From NCBI GenBank assembly GCA_964397565.1, contig CAYNJC010000002.1, positions 62,001 to 126,000 of the forward strand: a DNA stretch of 64,000 nucleotides, written 5' to 3'. How positions within the stretch are numbered: position 1 is the stretch's first letter; every line of letters begins with the position of its first letter. Made by a program: the position numbers and the translations under genes. This document shows positions 42,700 to 51,781 of this stretch, one piece after another. Below the pieces are notes generated by a model. That model was given only the letters and a program-made list of their open reading frames with translations. It was not told the DNA's origin and did no database searches. This stretch comes from JAPLST01 sp964397565. GTDB lineage: Bacteria > Auribacterota > UBA3054 > JAPLST01.

Positions 42700-44174
42700 A
42701 CTGGCTGATCCCCTACTTCGTGATTGTGCCGCTGGCCGGCGCCTTTGTCGTTGCGCTCATCCCGCGGCGCCGTGGCTGGCTGGCCGACATCCTGGCCAAT
42801 GTCTGCAGCGTGGCACTGCTGGTCGCAGCGCTCGTCGTCTGCGTGCGCCGCCTCCATGGCGTCTGCTTCGTCGGTGGCTGGGCACCGCCGGTCGGCATCA
42901 GCATGGTGCTCGACGGCCTGGCCGCCCTGATGCTGCTCACGATCGCCGTCATCACGCTGGTCTCGAGCATTTACGCCGTACAGTACATGGAGCAGTTCAC
43001 CTGGAAGGCGAAATTCTACAGCCTGTTTCTGCTGATGGTCGCGGGCATGAACGGCGTGGTGCTGGCCGGCGATTTCTTCAACCTGTTTGTCTTTCTCGAG
43101 ATCGCCTCGATTTCCTCGTACGCGCTGGTGGGCTACGGCTGCCGGCACGAGGAGCTCGAAGCCACCTTTAAGTACCTGACGCTGGGCAATCTGGGCGCGC
43201 TCTTCGTGCTGTTGGGCGTGGCGTTCATCTACGGCGTGAGCGGCACGCTCAACATGGCGGATTTCAGCGTGCGCAGCGCCGGCACGCTCAACACGGCCGG
43301 GCTCGTCGCACTGGCCTTGCTCATGATCGGCTTTGGCCTCAAGGCGGCCCTGGTGCCCATGCATGCCTGGCTGCCCGATGCACACCCCGCCGCGCCGACG
43401 CCGATCTCGGCCATGCTCTCCGGCGTGTTCATCAAGGCCACCGGCGTGTACGCCTTGTTGCGCGTGACGAACAACGTCTTCCCGCCGATGCACGTCACGC
43501 AGGAGGTGCTGCTGGCGCTGGGTGGCGCCTCGATGGTCATCGGCGTCTTCATGGCGATCGGGCAGTGGGATCTCAAGCGGCTGCTGGCCTACCACAGCAT
43601 CAGCCAGATTGGCTACGTCATCCTGGGCGTGGCACTGGGCACGCCGCTGGGCATCCTGGGCGGCCTGTTCCACTTGGTCAACCATGCCGCGTTCAAGTCG
43701 CTGCTGTTCCTCGGCGCGGGCGCAATCGAGTACCGCACGGGCACGCGCCAATTGCGCGAGATGGGTGGCCTGCGCGAACGCATGCCCGTCACCGCGGCGA
43801 CGACGCTGATCGCGTCGCTAGCCATCAGCGGCGTGCCGCCCTTCAATGGGTTTTTTAGCAAACTGCTGATCATTTGGGCCGCGGTCGAGGCCGGCCGCCA
43901 TGGCTACGCCGTCGTGGCGGTGATTGTGAGCGTGATGACCATCGCCTCGTTCATGAAAGTGCAGAAGTACGCCTTTTTCGGTCCGTTGAACCCGCGCTGG
44001 CGCGACGTGCGCGAGGTGCCGGGCCTGATGCGCTTGGCGCTGGTGTTTCTGGCGCTGCTGTGTCTGCTGATGAGCGCGTTGGTGCTGCCATCGGTGCGCG
44101 CCGTCATCCTGGTTCCCGCGGTCGACGCCCTGCGCGCCGGCACGGCCTACGCGGGCTACTTGCACGGAGAATGA
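42696..44174 (+). CDS. mrpD: MrpD/MbhH-type antiporter subunit
   Basis: 492 residues with about 14 membrane helices. Conserved ion-channel motifs include FVFLEIASISSYALV, GLKAALVPMHAWLPDAHPAAPTPISAML and LLAYHSISQIGYVILG. Together with the 609-residue subunit this gives the complex two antiporter-like modules. Confidence 0.94.
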   Translation: MNWLIPYFVIVPLAGAFVVALIPRRRGWLADILANVCSVALLVAALVVCVRRLHGVCFVGGWAPPVGISMVLDGLAALMLLTIAVITLVSSIYAVQYMEQFTWKAKFYSLFLLMVAGMNGVVLAGDFFNLFVFLEIASISSYALVGYGCRHEELEATFKYLTLGNLGALFVLLGVAFIYGVSGTLNMADFSVRSAGTLNTAGLVALALLMIGFGLKAALVPMHAWLPDAHPAAPTPISAMLSGVFIKATGVYALLRVTNNVFPPMHVTQEVLLALGGASMVIGVFMAIGQWDLKRLLAYHSISQIGYVILGVALGTPLGILGGLFHLVNHAAFKSLLFLGAGAIEYRTGTRQLREMGGLRERMPVTAATTLIASLAISGVPPFNGFFSKLLIIWAAVEAGRHGYAVVAVIVSVMTIASFMKVQKYAFFGPLNPRWRDVREVPGLMRLALVFLALLCLLMSALVLPSVRAVILVPAVDALRAGTAYAGYLHGE

Positions 44175-44175
44175 A

Positions 44176-44673
44176 ATGGCACGCATAACCCTGTTCCTGC
44201 TGGCATTGCTGATGTGGCTGGCCCTGACCTGGCCGCTCGACGCGACGGGCAGGCTGCAGACGCTGCTGGCGGGCGTGGTCGCCGCCGCGCTGACGGCCTT
44301 GTTGTTCTACGAATTCACGGCCCGTCCGCACAAGGTCTACCAGCCGCGGCGTTACCTCTGGTTCATCATCTTCATGCCGGTGTTCTTGTGGGAGTGCATC
44401 AAGGCCAATATCCACGTGGCTTATCTGGTGCTGCACCCGGCGCTGCCGATCCATCCGGGCATTGTGCGCGTGCATACCCGGTTGCAGAGCGCGTCCGGCC
44501 GCACCATGCTGGCAAACTGCATCACGCTCACGCCGGGCACTATTACTGTTGACGTCACCGACGACGGCTGCCTGTACATCCATTGGATCGACGTGCGCGC
44601 GCGCGACGTGCAGCACGCCACCGAAATGATCGTCAGCCGTTTCGAACAATTTCTTCTCCATATTTTTGACTGA
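44176..44673 (+). CDS. mrpE: MrpE/MbhA-type subunit
   Basis: 165 residues: two or three N-terminal membrane helices, FIIFMPVFLWECIKANIHVAYLVL, then a cytoplasmic domain with TRLQSASGRTMLANCITLTPGTITVDV, the MrpE signature. It is one base after the previous stop. Confidence 0.93.
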   Translation: MARITLFLLALLMWLALTWPLDATGRLQTLLAGVVAAALTALLFYEFTARPHKVYQPRRYLWFIIFMPVFLWECIKANIHVAYLVLHPALPIHPGIVRVHTRLQSASGRTMLANCITLTPGTITVDVTDDGCLYIHWIDVRARDVQHATEMIVSRFEQFLLHIFD

Positions 44674-44676
44674 CCC

Positions 44677-44943
44677 ATGATCACGTTCACGACCATCGTC
44701 CTACTGGGCCTGCTGGCCTCCATTTTCCTGTGCCTCTACCGCATCGCGATGGGGCCCACGGCCGCCGACCGCATTGTCGCGCTCGATATTCTGGGCACGA
44801 TCATCGTCGGATTCTGTTGCGTGGTGGTCTTGCAAGGTGGCCGCGATTTTTACATGAACGTGGCGATCTCCTGGGCCCTGCTCTCGTTCATCGGCACCAT
44901 CGCCCTGGCGAAGTACCTCGAAGGAAAGGCCTTTGATGAATGA
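44677..44943 (+). CDS. mrpF: MrpF/MbhB-type subunit
   Basis: 88 residues with three membrane helices and RIAMGPTAADRIVALDILG, the family motif. It overlaps the next gene by eight bases. Confidence 0.93.
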   Translation: MITFTTIVLLGLLASIFLCLYRIAMGPTAADRIVALDILGTIIVGFCCVVVLQGGRDFYMNVAISWALLSFIGTIALAKYLEGKAFDE

Positions 44944-45289
44944 CATTGCGTGTATGATTCTGGTTGCGTTCGGCGTGCTGTTCGAGCTGATCGGTTGCAT
45001 TGGCCTGGTGCGCATGCCGGATGTCTACAACCGCCTGCAGGCCGCGACGAAATGCGTGACGATCGGCACCTGCTTCATCTTGGCGGGCGTATGGGTACAG
45101 GTCGGTCTGCTCTCAGCCAGCGGGCTCAAGGCCGGCATCTGCATGGTCTTCATTTTGCTCACCTCGCCCGCCGCAGCACATGCCATCGCGCGGGCGGCGC
45201 ACCGCAGCGGCATCCCGCTCGGTGAAGGTGCGGTGTTGGATCGCTACAAGGAGGATCGCGAAGGTGCGGAACGGCACGGCAATGATTGA
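44936..45289 (+). CDS. mrpG: MrpG/MbhC-type subunit
   Basis: 117 residues with three membrane helices; GLVRMPDVYNRLQAATKCVTIG and LLTSPAAAHAIARAAHRSG match MrpG. The ATG at 44936 lies inside mrpF; a TTG directly upstream is less likely. Confidence 0.92.
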   Translation: MNDIACMILVAFGVLFELIGCIGLVRMPDVYNRLQAATKCVTIGTCFILAGVWVQVGLLSASGLKAGICMVFILLTSPAAAHAIARAAHRSGIPLGEGAVLDRYKEDREGAERHGND

Positions 45290-45355
45290 CGCGTGGCGCG
45301 GACGCCAGGTGAGAACCCCGGCTCAGCATGCAGGCCGAGCCGCACGTGAGGCACT

Positions 45356-45970
45356 ATGAAGTATCCGAAACTCAGAGAACTCCTCGAAGCTATCACCGCG
45401 CTGATCCGCGGGCCAGTGACCCTGAAGTTTCCCGCCGCCCCGTCGCCGGCGCCGGAAGGCTTCCGTGGCCGGCCCACCTACCACAACGATGACTGCGTCG
45501 GCTGCGGCGCCTGCGCGCAAAGCTGCCCGGCGCGCGCCATCACCATGACCGACGACCTCGCGGCCGGCGCGCCCACCCGCACACTCTGCGTGCGCTATGA
45601 CCATTGCATCTTCTGCCAGACGTGCGAACGCAACTGCATCACCACGACCGGCATTGTGCTCGAGACGGAGTACAATATGGTTGCCGCCACGCGCGCTGCG
45701 CAGAACATGAGCGTCGCCAAGGAACTGGTTGTCTGCGAGGCCTGCGGTCGCGTCGTTGCCGCGCGCGAACACTTGCGCTGGCTGTATCACAAACTCGGGC
45801 CGCTGGCCTACGCCAACCCAACCGTGGCGCTGGCCTCGCTGCGCGCGCTGCGCGTGATCGAGCCGGAGGCGGATCAACCGCCATGCCGCGCACCCGGCGA
45901 TGTCAGCCGGGGCGACCGCATGCGCGTGCTCTGTCCGGTCTGCCGCGCCGCCGTGGCGGTGATCATCTAG
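45356..45970 (+). CDS. Polyferredoxin subunit with extra C-terminal Cys domain (MbhN/NuoI type)
   Basis: The 204-residue protein has two [4Fe-4S] motifs, CVGCGACAQSCPARAI and CIFCQTCERNCIT, as in NuoI/MbhN. A second part of about 85 residues carries CEACGR and LCPVCR, two CXXC pairs likely forming a zinc or Fe-S site not found in typical MbhN. The gene is 66 bases after mrpG and is in the same orientation, so it belongs to the operon. Confidence 0.87.
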   Translation: MKYPKLRELLEAITALIRGPVTLKFPAAPSPAPEGFRGRPTYHNDDCVGCGACAQSCPARAITMTDDLAAGAPTRTLCVRYDHCIFCQTCERNCITTTGIVLETEYNMVAATRAAQNMSVAKELVVCEACGRVVAAREHLRWLYHKLGPLAYANPTVALASLRALRVIEPEADQPPCRAPGDVSRGDRMRVLCPVCRAAVAVII

Positions 45971-46050
45971 CCCTGCTGTGGCTCCGCGCTGGCGATGTTC
46001 CGTGCGGCCCAATGGGTGTCGCGTCATAGCGTCGGGGGCGCGCGTGCGTT

Positions 46051-46536
46051 ATGGTTGAGCGTCGCAGGATAGTCATTGTCGGGATTGGCAACACGTTACG
46101 CGGCGACGACGGTGCGGGTGTGGCGGTGGTGCAGGGCTTGCAGGCACGGGGCTGTGCGCGGGCCACACTGATTGACGCCGGTACGGCGCCGGAAAATTAC
46201 CTTGGCGCCATCGCACGCTTGCAGCCCGATGAGGTTATCTTGATCGATGCGGCGGCTATGGGCGCGGCACCCGGCACCACACGTCGGCTCGCTGTTGCGG
46301 ACGCGCGCTGGACATCGCTCTCGACGCACGCCGCGTCGCTGCAATTGTGTGTGACATTTCTGCGTGCCGAGACACAGGCCGACATTCAGCTGGTGGGCAT
46401 TCAACCGGGGACGCGCGCCCTCGGCGCCGCGCTCAGTGCCGACGTCGCAGCGGCCGTTGCGGCACTAGTGAAAGAATTCGGAGCGGACGATGCCGCGACG
46501 GATTCAGGCGCGGGCGCAGGGAAAAGCCCCGCGTGA
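46051..46536 (+). CDS. Hydrogenase maturation protease (HycI/M52 family)
   Basis: The 161-residue endopeptidase removes the C-terminal tail from the large subunit once nickel is in. It has GIGNTLRGDDGAG with the metal Asp, DAGTAPENYLG and LIDAAAMG, then a hydrophobic core motif IQLVGIQPG. The C-terminus has an Ala-rich tail. It closes the operon and overlaps no neighbour; a GGCAGCTCC/GGAGCTGCC-type hairpin (46608-46640) without T-run follows. Confidence 0.93.
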   Translation: MVERRRIVIVGIGNTLRGDDGAGVAVVQGLQARGCARATLIDAGTAPENYLGAIARLQPDEVILIDAAAMGAAPGTTRRLAVADARWTSLSTHAASLQLCVTFLRAETQADIQLVGIQPGTRALGAALSADVAAAVAALVKEFGADDAATDSGAGAGKSPA

Positions 46537-46648
46537 AACGGGCGCCACATGGCGCTGCGCGGTCGTGGCCTCGCACGCGTGTGGAGCTGCTGCCCGGCAC
46601 GCGATCTACAGCAGCTCCAGGCAGAGCCAGGAGCTGCCGGTGGAGTGC

Positions 46649-47089
46649 TCAGGCAAACGGGCCGTGGATGTAGTCCTGCAGATAGTGCACTTCGGTCGAA
46701 CGATCCTGTACCAACCGCTTCATCAAGTCGCCAATGGAGATGATGCCGACCAGTTCCTTGCCATCATACACGGGTAGGTGCCGGATCCGGTGATTGGTCA
46801 TGATCGTCATGCAGTCCTCGCAACTGCGGTCCACTGTGGTAATCACCATTTGATCGGTCATGATCTGGCAGGCGTAGGTCTTGGCGGGGTCCTTGTGCTC
46901 GGCTAGGAACTTCTTGAGCAGGTCGCGCTCCGTCAGGATGCCCACCACCGTTTCGCCGTCCTTGACGATGACCGCGCCGATACGCTTGTCATTCATCACG
47001 GTGACGACGTCCTCGATCGTGTCCGTCCGCTGCACGCAGTAAATATCCTGAGTTTTGTCAGTCAGCACATCACGGATTTTGCTTTGCAT
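46649..47089 (-). CDS. CBS-domain pair protein
   Basis: 146 residues form two CBS motifs: DIYCVQRTDTIEDVVTVMNDKRIGAVIV with GILTERDLLKKF, and MVITTVDRSCEDCMTIMTNHRIRHLPVYD with GIISIGDLMKRL. Such stand-alone modules bind adenine nucleotides and act as regulators. It is convergent to the hydrogenase operon, and any link to it is guesswork. The start ATG is preceded by GGAGACACC, a usable ribosome site. Confidence 0.92.
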   Translation of the reverse strand: MQSKIRDVLTDKTQDIYCVQRTDTIEDVVTVMNDKRIGAVIVKDGETVVGILTERDLLKKFLAEHKDPAKTYACQIMTDQMVITTVDRSCEDCMTIMTNHRIRHLPVYDGKELVGIISIGDLMKRLVQDRSTEVHYLQDYIHGPFA

Positions 47090-47754
47090 GGTGTCTCCGT
47101 GCGGAGGTTAGAACTAGCTGCTAACGGGGCATGTCGGGCGCAACATGCCATCCCATAGTATAGTCAATTCCGCCCATGCGTGTCAATCCCTGGGCCATGT
47201 CGGGTGCGCTACGTTATGTGACTGCCCGCGTAGTGGAGTTGCAGCCATGCACCGCCGCAACCGGCGCCTCCCTCATCCGCATTTCGCGTGCCTTGTGCGT
47301 AGGCAGACCCAGATCCGGCGACTCTCGCAGAAAGCAGCGTTGTCTTGGCCGCACATCACTGTCGCTGTCGCGCCAACGGCGCGAAGTATACCAGCCCAGG
47401 GCATCGCCCTGGGAAATGAGCGGGATGATCCGTGCGCCCTGTAGGGGCGCAGGTAGGATGGGCGTTTATCCGCCACACCACCGTGATTACCCCCGCCCCG
47501 ATAGGGCGGGAATGGACGGGATGTGCCGCTACCCAGGGCGAGTATGCCCTGCCCCCTTGGGGCATCGCTGCACCCGGCACTCGCCCACCCACACCGCGCG
47601 AACGTCAATGCCTCTTGTCCGTGTCTATCGGCATGTGAGGCAACAGATTATGCGCGTCGCCGGATCTGGGGCAGACCACTGTTTTTTTCTGCATCGGATT
47701 GTGCTATACTGAATAGTCAACCACTAACGGTTATTGTCAACCCGGGAGGTGGCT
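47090..47754. repeat. 665-base intergenic block of small hairpins
   Basis: At least five short hairpins follow one another: CCAGGGCATCGCCCTGG (about 47396), GCGCCCTGTAGGGGCGC, CCGCCCCGATAGGGCGG, AGGGCGAGTATGCCCT, and TGCCCCCTTGGGGCA. CCCAGATCCGGCGAC near 47309 reappears inverted near 47656. Frames through it have repeat-like, not protein-like, composition. The region ends in the promoter of the next gene. Confidence 0.7.
47682..47710 (+). promoter_or_regulatory. Extended -10 promoter of second beta-helix gene
   Basis: TATACT preceded by TGC (47702-47710). The -35 region is only a T-run (TTTTTT, 17 bases upstream), so recognition probably relies on the extended -10. GGGAGG lies before the ATG. 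Confidence 0.5.
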
Positions 47755-50700
47755 ATGAGACTGTACCACACGCTGGCGGCCGTTCTCTGCGTGGTGCCAT
47801 TTGAGGCGCACGCCCTCACGCGTTATGTAGCGCTGGATGGCGCACATGTGGCGCCATTTGACACGTGGAGCAAAGCCGCGACCAACATCCAGAGCGCCGT
47901 GGACATCGCCACAGACGGCGACACCGTGCTGGTCAGCAATGGCGTGTACGCCAGCGGCGGCATGGTGACGCCGGGCTACGCGCTGATGAACCGCGTGTGT
48001 GTGACGCAGCGGCTGACACTGACCAGTCTGAGCGGACCGGCGGCAACGGTGATCGCCGGCGCGCCGGATCCGGTCACGGGTGGCAGTGGCGAGAATGCGG
48101 TGCGCGGCATCTACATGGACACCGGTTGGCTGATCGGCTTCACTATTTCGGGCGGCTACACGCGCACCAGCGGCCACAGCCTGTACGACGCGTGCGGCGG
48201 CGGCGTGTTTTCGTATTCGGCGGCATTGTGCATCAGCAACTGCGTCATCAGCGCCAACACGGCGTATCTGGATGGCGGCGGCGTGTGGACCTACGGCGGC
48301 ACCGCCGACGTCTGCACGATCAGCGGCAACACCGCGAGCAGCGGCGGCGGTGCGGAATTCACGGCGCTCAATGCTTGCATCATCAGCGGCAACAGCAGCC
48401 GCGGCTATGGCGGCGGCGCGCATAGCTGTACCCTGAACGGTTGCACGGTGAACGGCAACCGGGCGGCCCAGTGGGGCGGCGGCCTGTATGCCTGCAGCGC
48501 GTTTGCATGCAGCGTCGGCGGCAACGTCGCGCAGGTTTCCGGCGGCGGCGTTGCAGGCAGTTCGGGCGATCAAGGCTGGTTTGGCAACTGCATCATCACC
48601 GGCAACGTTGCCGCGTTGATGGGCGGCGGCATCAATCATGGCACGGCCCAGAACTGCGTCATCAGCGACAATCGGGCCTGGTTCGGCGGTGGCATGAGTT
48701 ACGCATCCGTGGTCAATTGCACGATCAGCGGCAATCGCGCAACCTATGGCGGCGGCGCGTACCACGGCCAGTTTTACAATTCGATCATTTACTTCAATGA
48801 CGCTTCGATTGACGCGAACATCAATCAACCGGGCGAAACGCGCTACTGCTGCACCACGCCTGCAGTGTGGGGCACGGGCAATATTACCAACGAGCCGCAA
48901 CTGGCCAGCGTCTCGCATCTGGCCGCGACGTCGGCCTGCCGCGGCGCGGGCGGCTCTTCCTATGCCGCCGGCACGGACATTGACGGCGAAGCGTGGCGGA
49001 CCCCGCCGTCCATGGGCTGCGACGAATATTGGCCCGGCGCTGTTACCGGCGCCCTCGCCGTCACGATTTGCGCCACCACACTGCAGCCGCCGCTGCACTA
49101 TCCCGTACGCTTCGCTGCCGACATCGCCGGTCGCGCCGCAGGCAGTGTGTGGACTTTTGACGACGGGGCCGCCGTCACCAATCAACCGTATGTCAGCCAC
49201 GCGTGGAATTCGTTGGGCGCCCACACCGCCACACTGCGCGCGTTCAACGAAACGTATCCCGCGGGTGTTGCCGCCGCGCTTGCAATGTTCGTCGTCGTCC
49301 AGCCCGTGCACTATGTCGACGCAGCCAGCGCGGGCGCGGCCTGGCCCTACACGACTTGGGCCACCGCGGCTACGACGATCCAAGATGCCGTTGACGCGGC
49401 GCAACACGGCAGCCTGGTCGTCGTCGCCGACGGCGTTTATGCCAGCGGTTGCAGGGCGACGCCATGGCTTGTTTCGTCCAACCGTGTCGTCGTGACGCGC
49501 GACGTCACTATTCAAAGCCTCAACGGCCCGGCGTCCGCCATCATTCTCGGCGCTCCCGATCCTTCCTCAGGCGACTTGGGCAGCCAGGCCGTGCGCGGCG
49601 TGTACATGGAAGCCGGGACACTGGCCGGCCTGACGGTGTCCAACGGTCATACGGCCACCGCCGGCAATGACTATCTCGACCGCAGTGGCGGCGGCGTGTA
49701 CGCGTTTGGCGTTCGGGCGTGCATCAGCAACTGTGTCATCACGGGTTGCGGCTCCGCGAATGGCGGCGGCGGCGTGTGCTGGGGCACGGTCCGCGACTGC
49801 CGCATTGCCGGCAACCACACCGGCTGGGGCAGCGGCGGCGTCTATACCGGCTCCGGTGGCGGTACCATGGGCGGTGAATTGCACGGCTGCATGATCAGCG
49901 GCAACCGCGCCACCGCCGCCGGCTACGGCGGCGGCGCGGCCGGTGGCACGCTCGAATCTTGCGTCATCAGCGGCAATCTGGCCGACCCGGGCGCCGGCGG
50001 CGGCGTGTCGCTCGGGACGCTCACAGCGTGTATCATCAGCAGCAATACCGCGATTAGCAGTGGCGGCGGCGCCTACTTCTCCACGCTGAACGCCTGTACC
50101 ATCAGTCTCAACCGTGCAAGCAACGGCGGCGGCTTGTACTATTTCTACGGCACGTCCGCCAATGACTGCCTGATTATCAGCAACTATGCCGAGTACAGCG
50201 GTGGCGGCGCCACTTTCTGCGTGCTCAACCGCTGCACGCTCGTGGACAACATCGTGTCAAACTATGGCGGCGGCGCGGCGCAAAGCACGATCAACAATTG
50301 TGTCATTCGCGGCAATACAGCCATTGACGGCGGCGGCACGTGGAACAGCATCGACAACAACTGCCTGATCGTCAACAATCGCGCAAGCGGGCTCGGTGGC
50401 GGCGCATTCTGCGGTAGTTACCGATACCTCAACAGTTGCACACTCGCGGGCAACAGCGCCGGCGACGGTGACGGCTTCTTTGTCACCAATGGCTTCGTGC
50501 GAAACTGCATCGTGTTCCTGAACGGCTCCAATAATTGGGCAGGGACAGGCACGGTCGTGTTTACCTGCTCGTTGCCGCTGCCGCCCGGACAAGGCAACAT
50601 CAGCAACGACCCGGAATTCGTTAATGCCAGCACCGGCAATTACAGGCTGTTCGAGTCGTCACCGTGCGTCAACGCCGGCACCAATGCGTACATCACGTGG

Positions 50701-50853
50701 AGTACTGATTTGGATGGCACGCCACGTATCATTGACGGACGCGTTGATATGGGCGCGTATGAATTCATCCCCGAGCCGGGGGTCACACTGGTGCTTGTCG
50801 GACTGGTCGGACTGGTCCGACGTGCCCGCTCAGCCCATAGGAACACACCATGA
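47755..50853 (+). CDS. Secreted right-handed beta-helix protein, PEP-CTERM anchored (2)
   Basis: The 1,032-residue protein is a relative of the one at 31150, with a signal peptide (MRLYHTLAAVLCVVPFEAHA). Its first beta-helix starts RYVALDG and uses DGGGVW, SGGGAEF, YGGGAHS turns. A PKD-like Ig segment (FAADIAGRAAGSVWTFDDGAAV) links it to a second helix with its own VVVADGVYASG opening. It ends IPEPGVTLVLVGLVGLVRRAR. GGGAGGTGG lies before the ATG. Frequent GGG/CIISGN repeats make it prone to recombination. Confidence 0.86.
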   Translation: MRLYHTLAAVLCVVPFEAHALTRYVALDGAHVAPFDTWSKAATNIQSAVDIATDGDTVLVSNGVYASGGMVTPGYALMNRVCVTQRLTLTSLSGPAATVIAGAPDPVTGGSGENAVRGIYMDTGWLIGFTISGGYTRTSGHSLYDACGGGVFSYSAALCISNCVISANTAYLDGGGVWTYGGTADVCTISGNTASSGGGAEFTALNACIISGNSSRGYGGGAHSCTLNGCTVNGNRAAQWGGGLYACSAFACSVGGNVAQVSGGGVAGSSGDQGWFGNCIITGNVAALMGGGINHGTAQNCVISDNRAWFGGGMSYASVVNCTISGNRATYGGGAYHGQFYNSIIYFNDASIDANINQPGETRYCCTTPAVWGTGNITNEPQLASVSHLAATSACRGAGGSSYAAGTDIDGEAWRTPPSMGCDEYWPGAVTGALAVTICATTLQPPLHYPVRFAADIAGRAAGSVWTFDDGAAVTNQPYVSHAWNSLGAHTATLRAFNETYPAGVAAALAMFVVVQPVHYVDAASAGAAWPYTTWATAATTIQDAVDAAQHGSLVVVADGVYASGCRATPWLVSSNRVVVTRDVTIQSLNGPASAIILGAPDPSSGDLGSQAVRGVYMEAGTLAGLTVSNGHTATAGNDYLDRSGGGVYAFGVRACISNCVITGCGSANGGGGVCWGTVRDCRIAGNHTGWGSGGVYTGSGGGTMGGELHGCMISGNRATAAGYGGGAAGGTLESCVISGNLADPGAGGGVSLGTLTACIISSNTAISSGGGAYFSTLNACTISLNRASNGGGLYYFYGTSANDCLIISNYAEYSGGGATFCVLNRCTLVDNIVSNYGGGAAQSTINNCVIRGNTAIDGGGTWNSIDNNCLIVNNRASGLGGGAFCGSYRYLNSCTLAGNSAGDGDGFFVTNGFVRNCIVFLNGSNNWAGTGTVVFTCSLPLPPGQGNISNDPEFVNASTGNYRLFESSPCVNAGTNAYITWSTDLDGTPRIIDGRVDMGAYEFIPEPGVTLVLVGLVGLVRRARSAHRNTP

Positions 50854-50959
50854 AGAACTATTGTCTGGTCCGCCGTCGCCCGCACATGTCTGGCGATACA
50901 CGGCGGTGTCGGTCGACGGTAATCCGGGCTCGTTTTCGCCACGCGGTTTCAGGATCATA

Positions 50960-51781
50960 ATGCAGAAAGCAGAATTCATCAATGTGCAGATGCAAGAACA
51001 GGCGCTTGCCGCTCAGGCGCACGCGGGGTCAGGCGGCGCAGACGATGCGGCGGCCGCGCGCCTTGCGATCCGCAGGGTCAGCAAACGCTATGGCACGTTA
51101 TGGGCGAATCGGCAGGTTTCGCTCAACGTTCAGGCGGGCACGATCATCGGCCTACTCGGGCCGAACGGCGCAGGCAAGACTACGTTGATCCGTGTGTGCG
51201 CCGGCTGGCTCACGCCCGATGAAGGTGACGTTGTCATCGCCGGGCACCGGCAGTCGCTGACCGCCATCGCGGCGCGCGCACACTTGGGCGTCGTGTCGCG
51301 CGACGCGCCGCTGTGCGAGGAGTTGACCGTCGCAGAAACGCTTTTTCTCCGCGCCACGCTGTGCGGCGTGGCCGCGGCCGCGCGCACGGACGTCTGCCGC
51401 GCCGCCATTGATGAATACCGGCTCGCCACGTTCGCGCGGCGGCGCATCGGCGTGCTGTCCACCGGCATGCTCCAGCGCGTTGCGATCGCCTGCGCCATGG
51501 TGCACAGCCCGGCCGTCCTGTTGCTCGACGAGCCGACGGTCGGACTCGACCCGGAAATTCGCCGGCATATCTGGGAGTGCCTTGTGCGCCTGAAGGAGCG
51601 CGGTGTCGCGCTGTTGCTCACCACCCACTATCTTGAGGAAGCCGCGCGTCTCTGCGACGAAGTCCATTTGATGATCCGCGGCGCCATCGCCTTCTCGATC
51701 CAGCCGGACGCCATGGACGGCTCGGCCGCGCGCCTCGAACGCGCGTATCTTCACGCCGTCGCCCACGAGCCGACGCTATGA
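50960..51781 (+). CDS. ABC transporter ATPase (pair 1)
   Basis: The 273-residue NatA/CcmA-type ATPase has Walker A GPNGAGKTT, signature LSTGM (instead of LSGGM), Walker B LLLDEPTVGLDP and the His-loop LLTTHYLEEAARLCD. It energises an ABC-2 type exporter. The ATG at 50960 has AGGA before it, and an N-terminal extension of about 40 residues precedes the ABC domain. It overlaps the permease by four bases. It follows a beta-helix gene by 106 bases. Confidence 0.9.
   Translation: MQKAEFINVQMQEQALAAQAHAGSGGADDAAAARLAIRRVSKRYGTLWANRQVSLNVQAGTIIGLLGPNGAGKTTLIRVCAGWLTPDEGDVVIAGHRQSLTAIAARAHLGVVSRDAPLCEELTVAETLFLRATLCGVAAAARTDVCRAAIDEYRLATFARRRIGVLSTGMLQRVAIACAMVHSPAVLLLDEPTVGLDPEIRRHIWECLVRLKERGVALLLTTHYLEEAARLCDEVHLMIRGAIAFSIQPDAMDGSAARLERAYLHAVAHEPTL

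Noticed and set aside
46608..46640. Intrinsic terminator for the hydrogenase operon
   Set aside because: The hairpin is reasonable but no T-run follows on either strand, so I cannot call it a terminator.
47145..47712. Open frames on both strands up to 178 codons
   Set aside because: They run through the hairpin cluster, lack ribosome sites and have repeat-derived composition.
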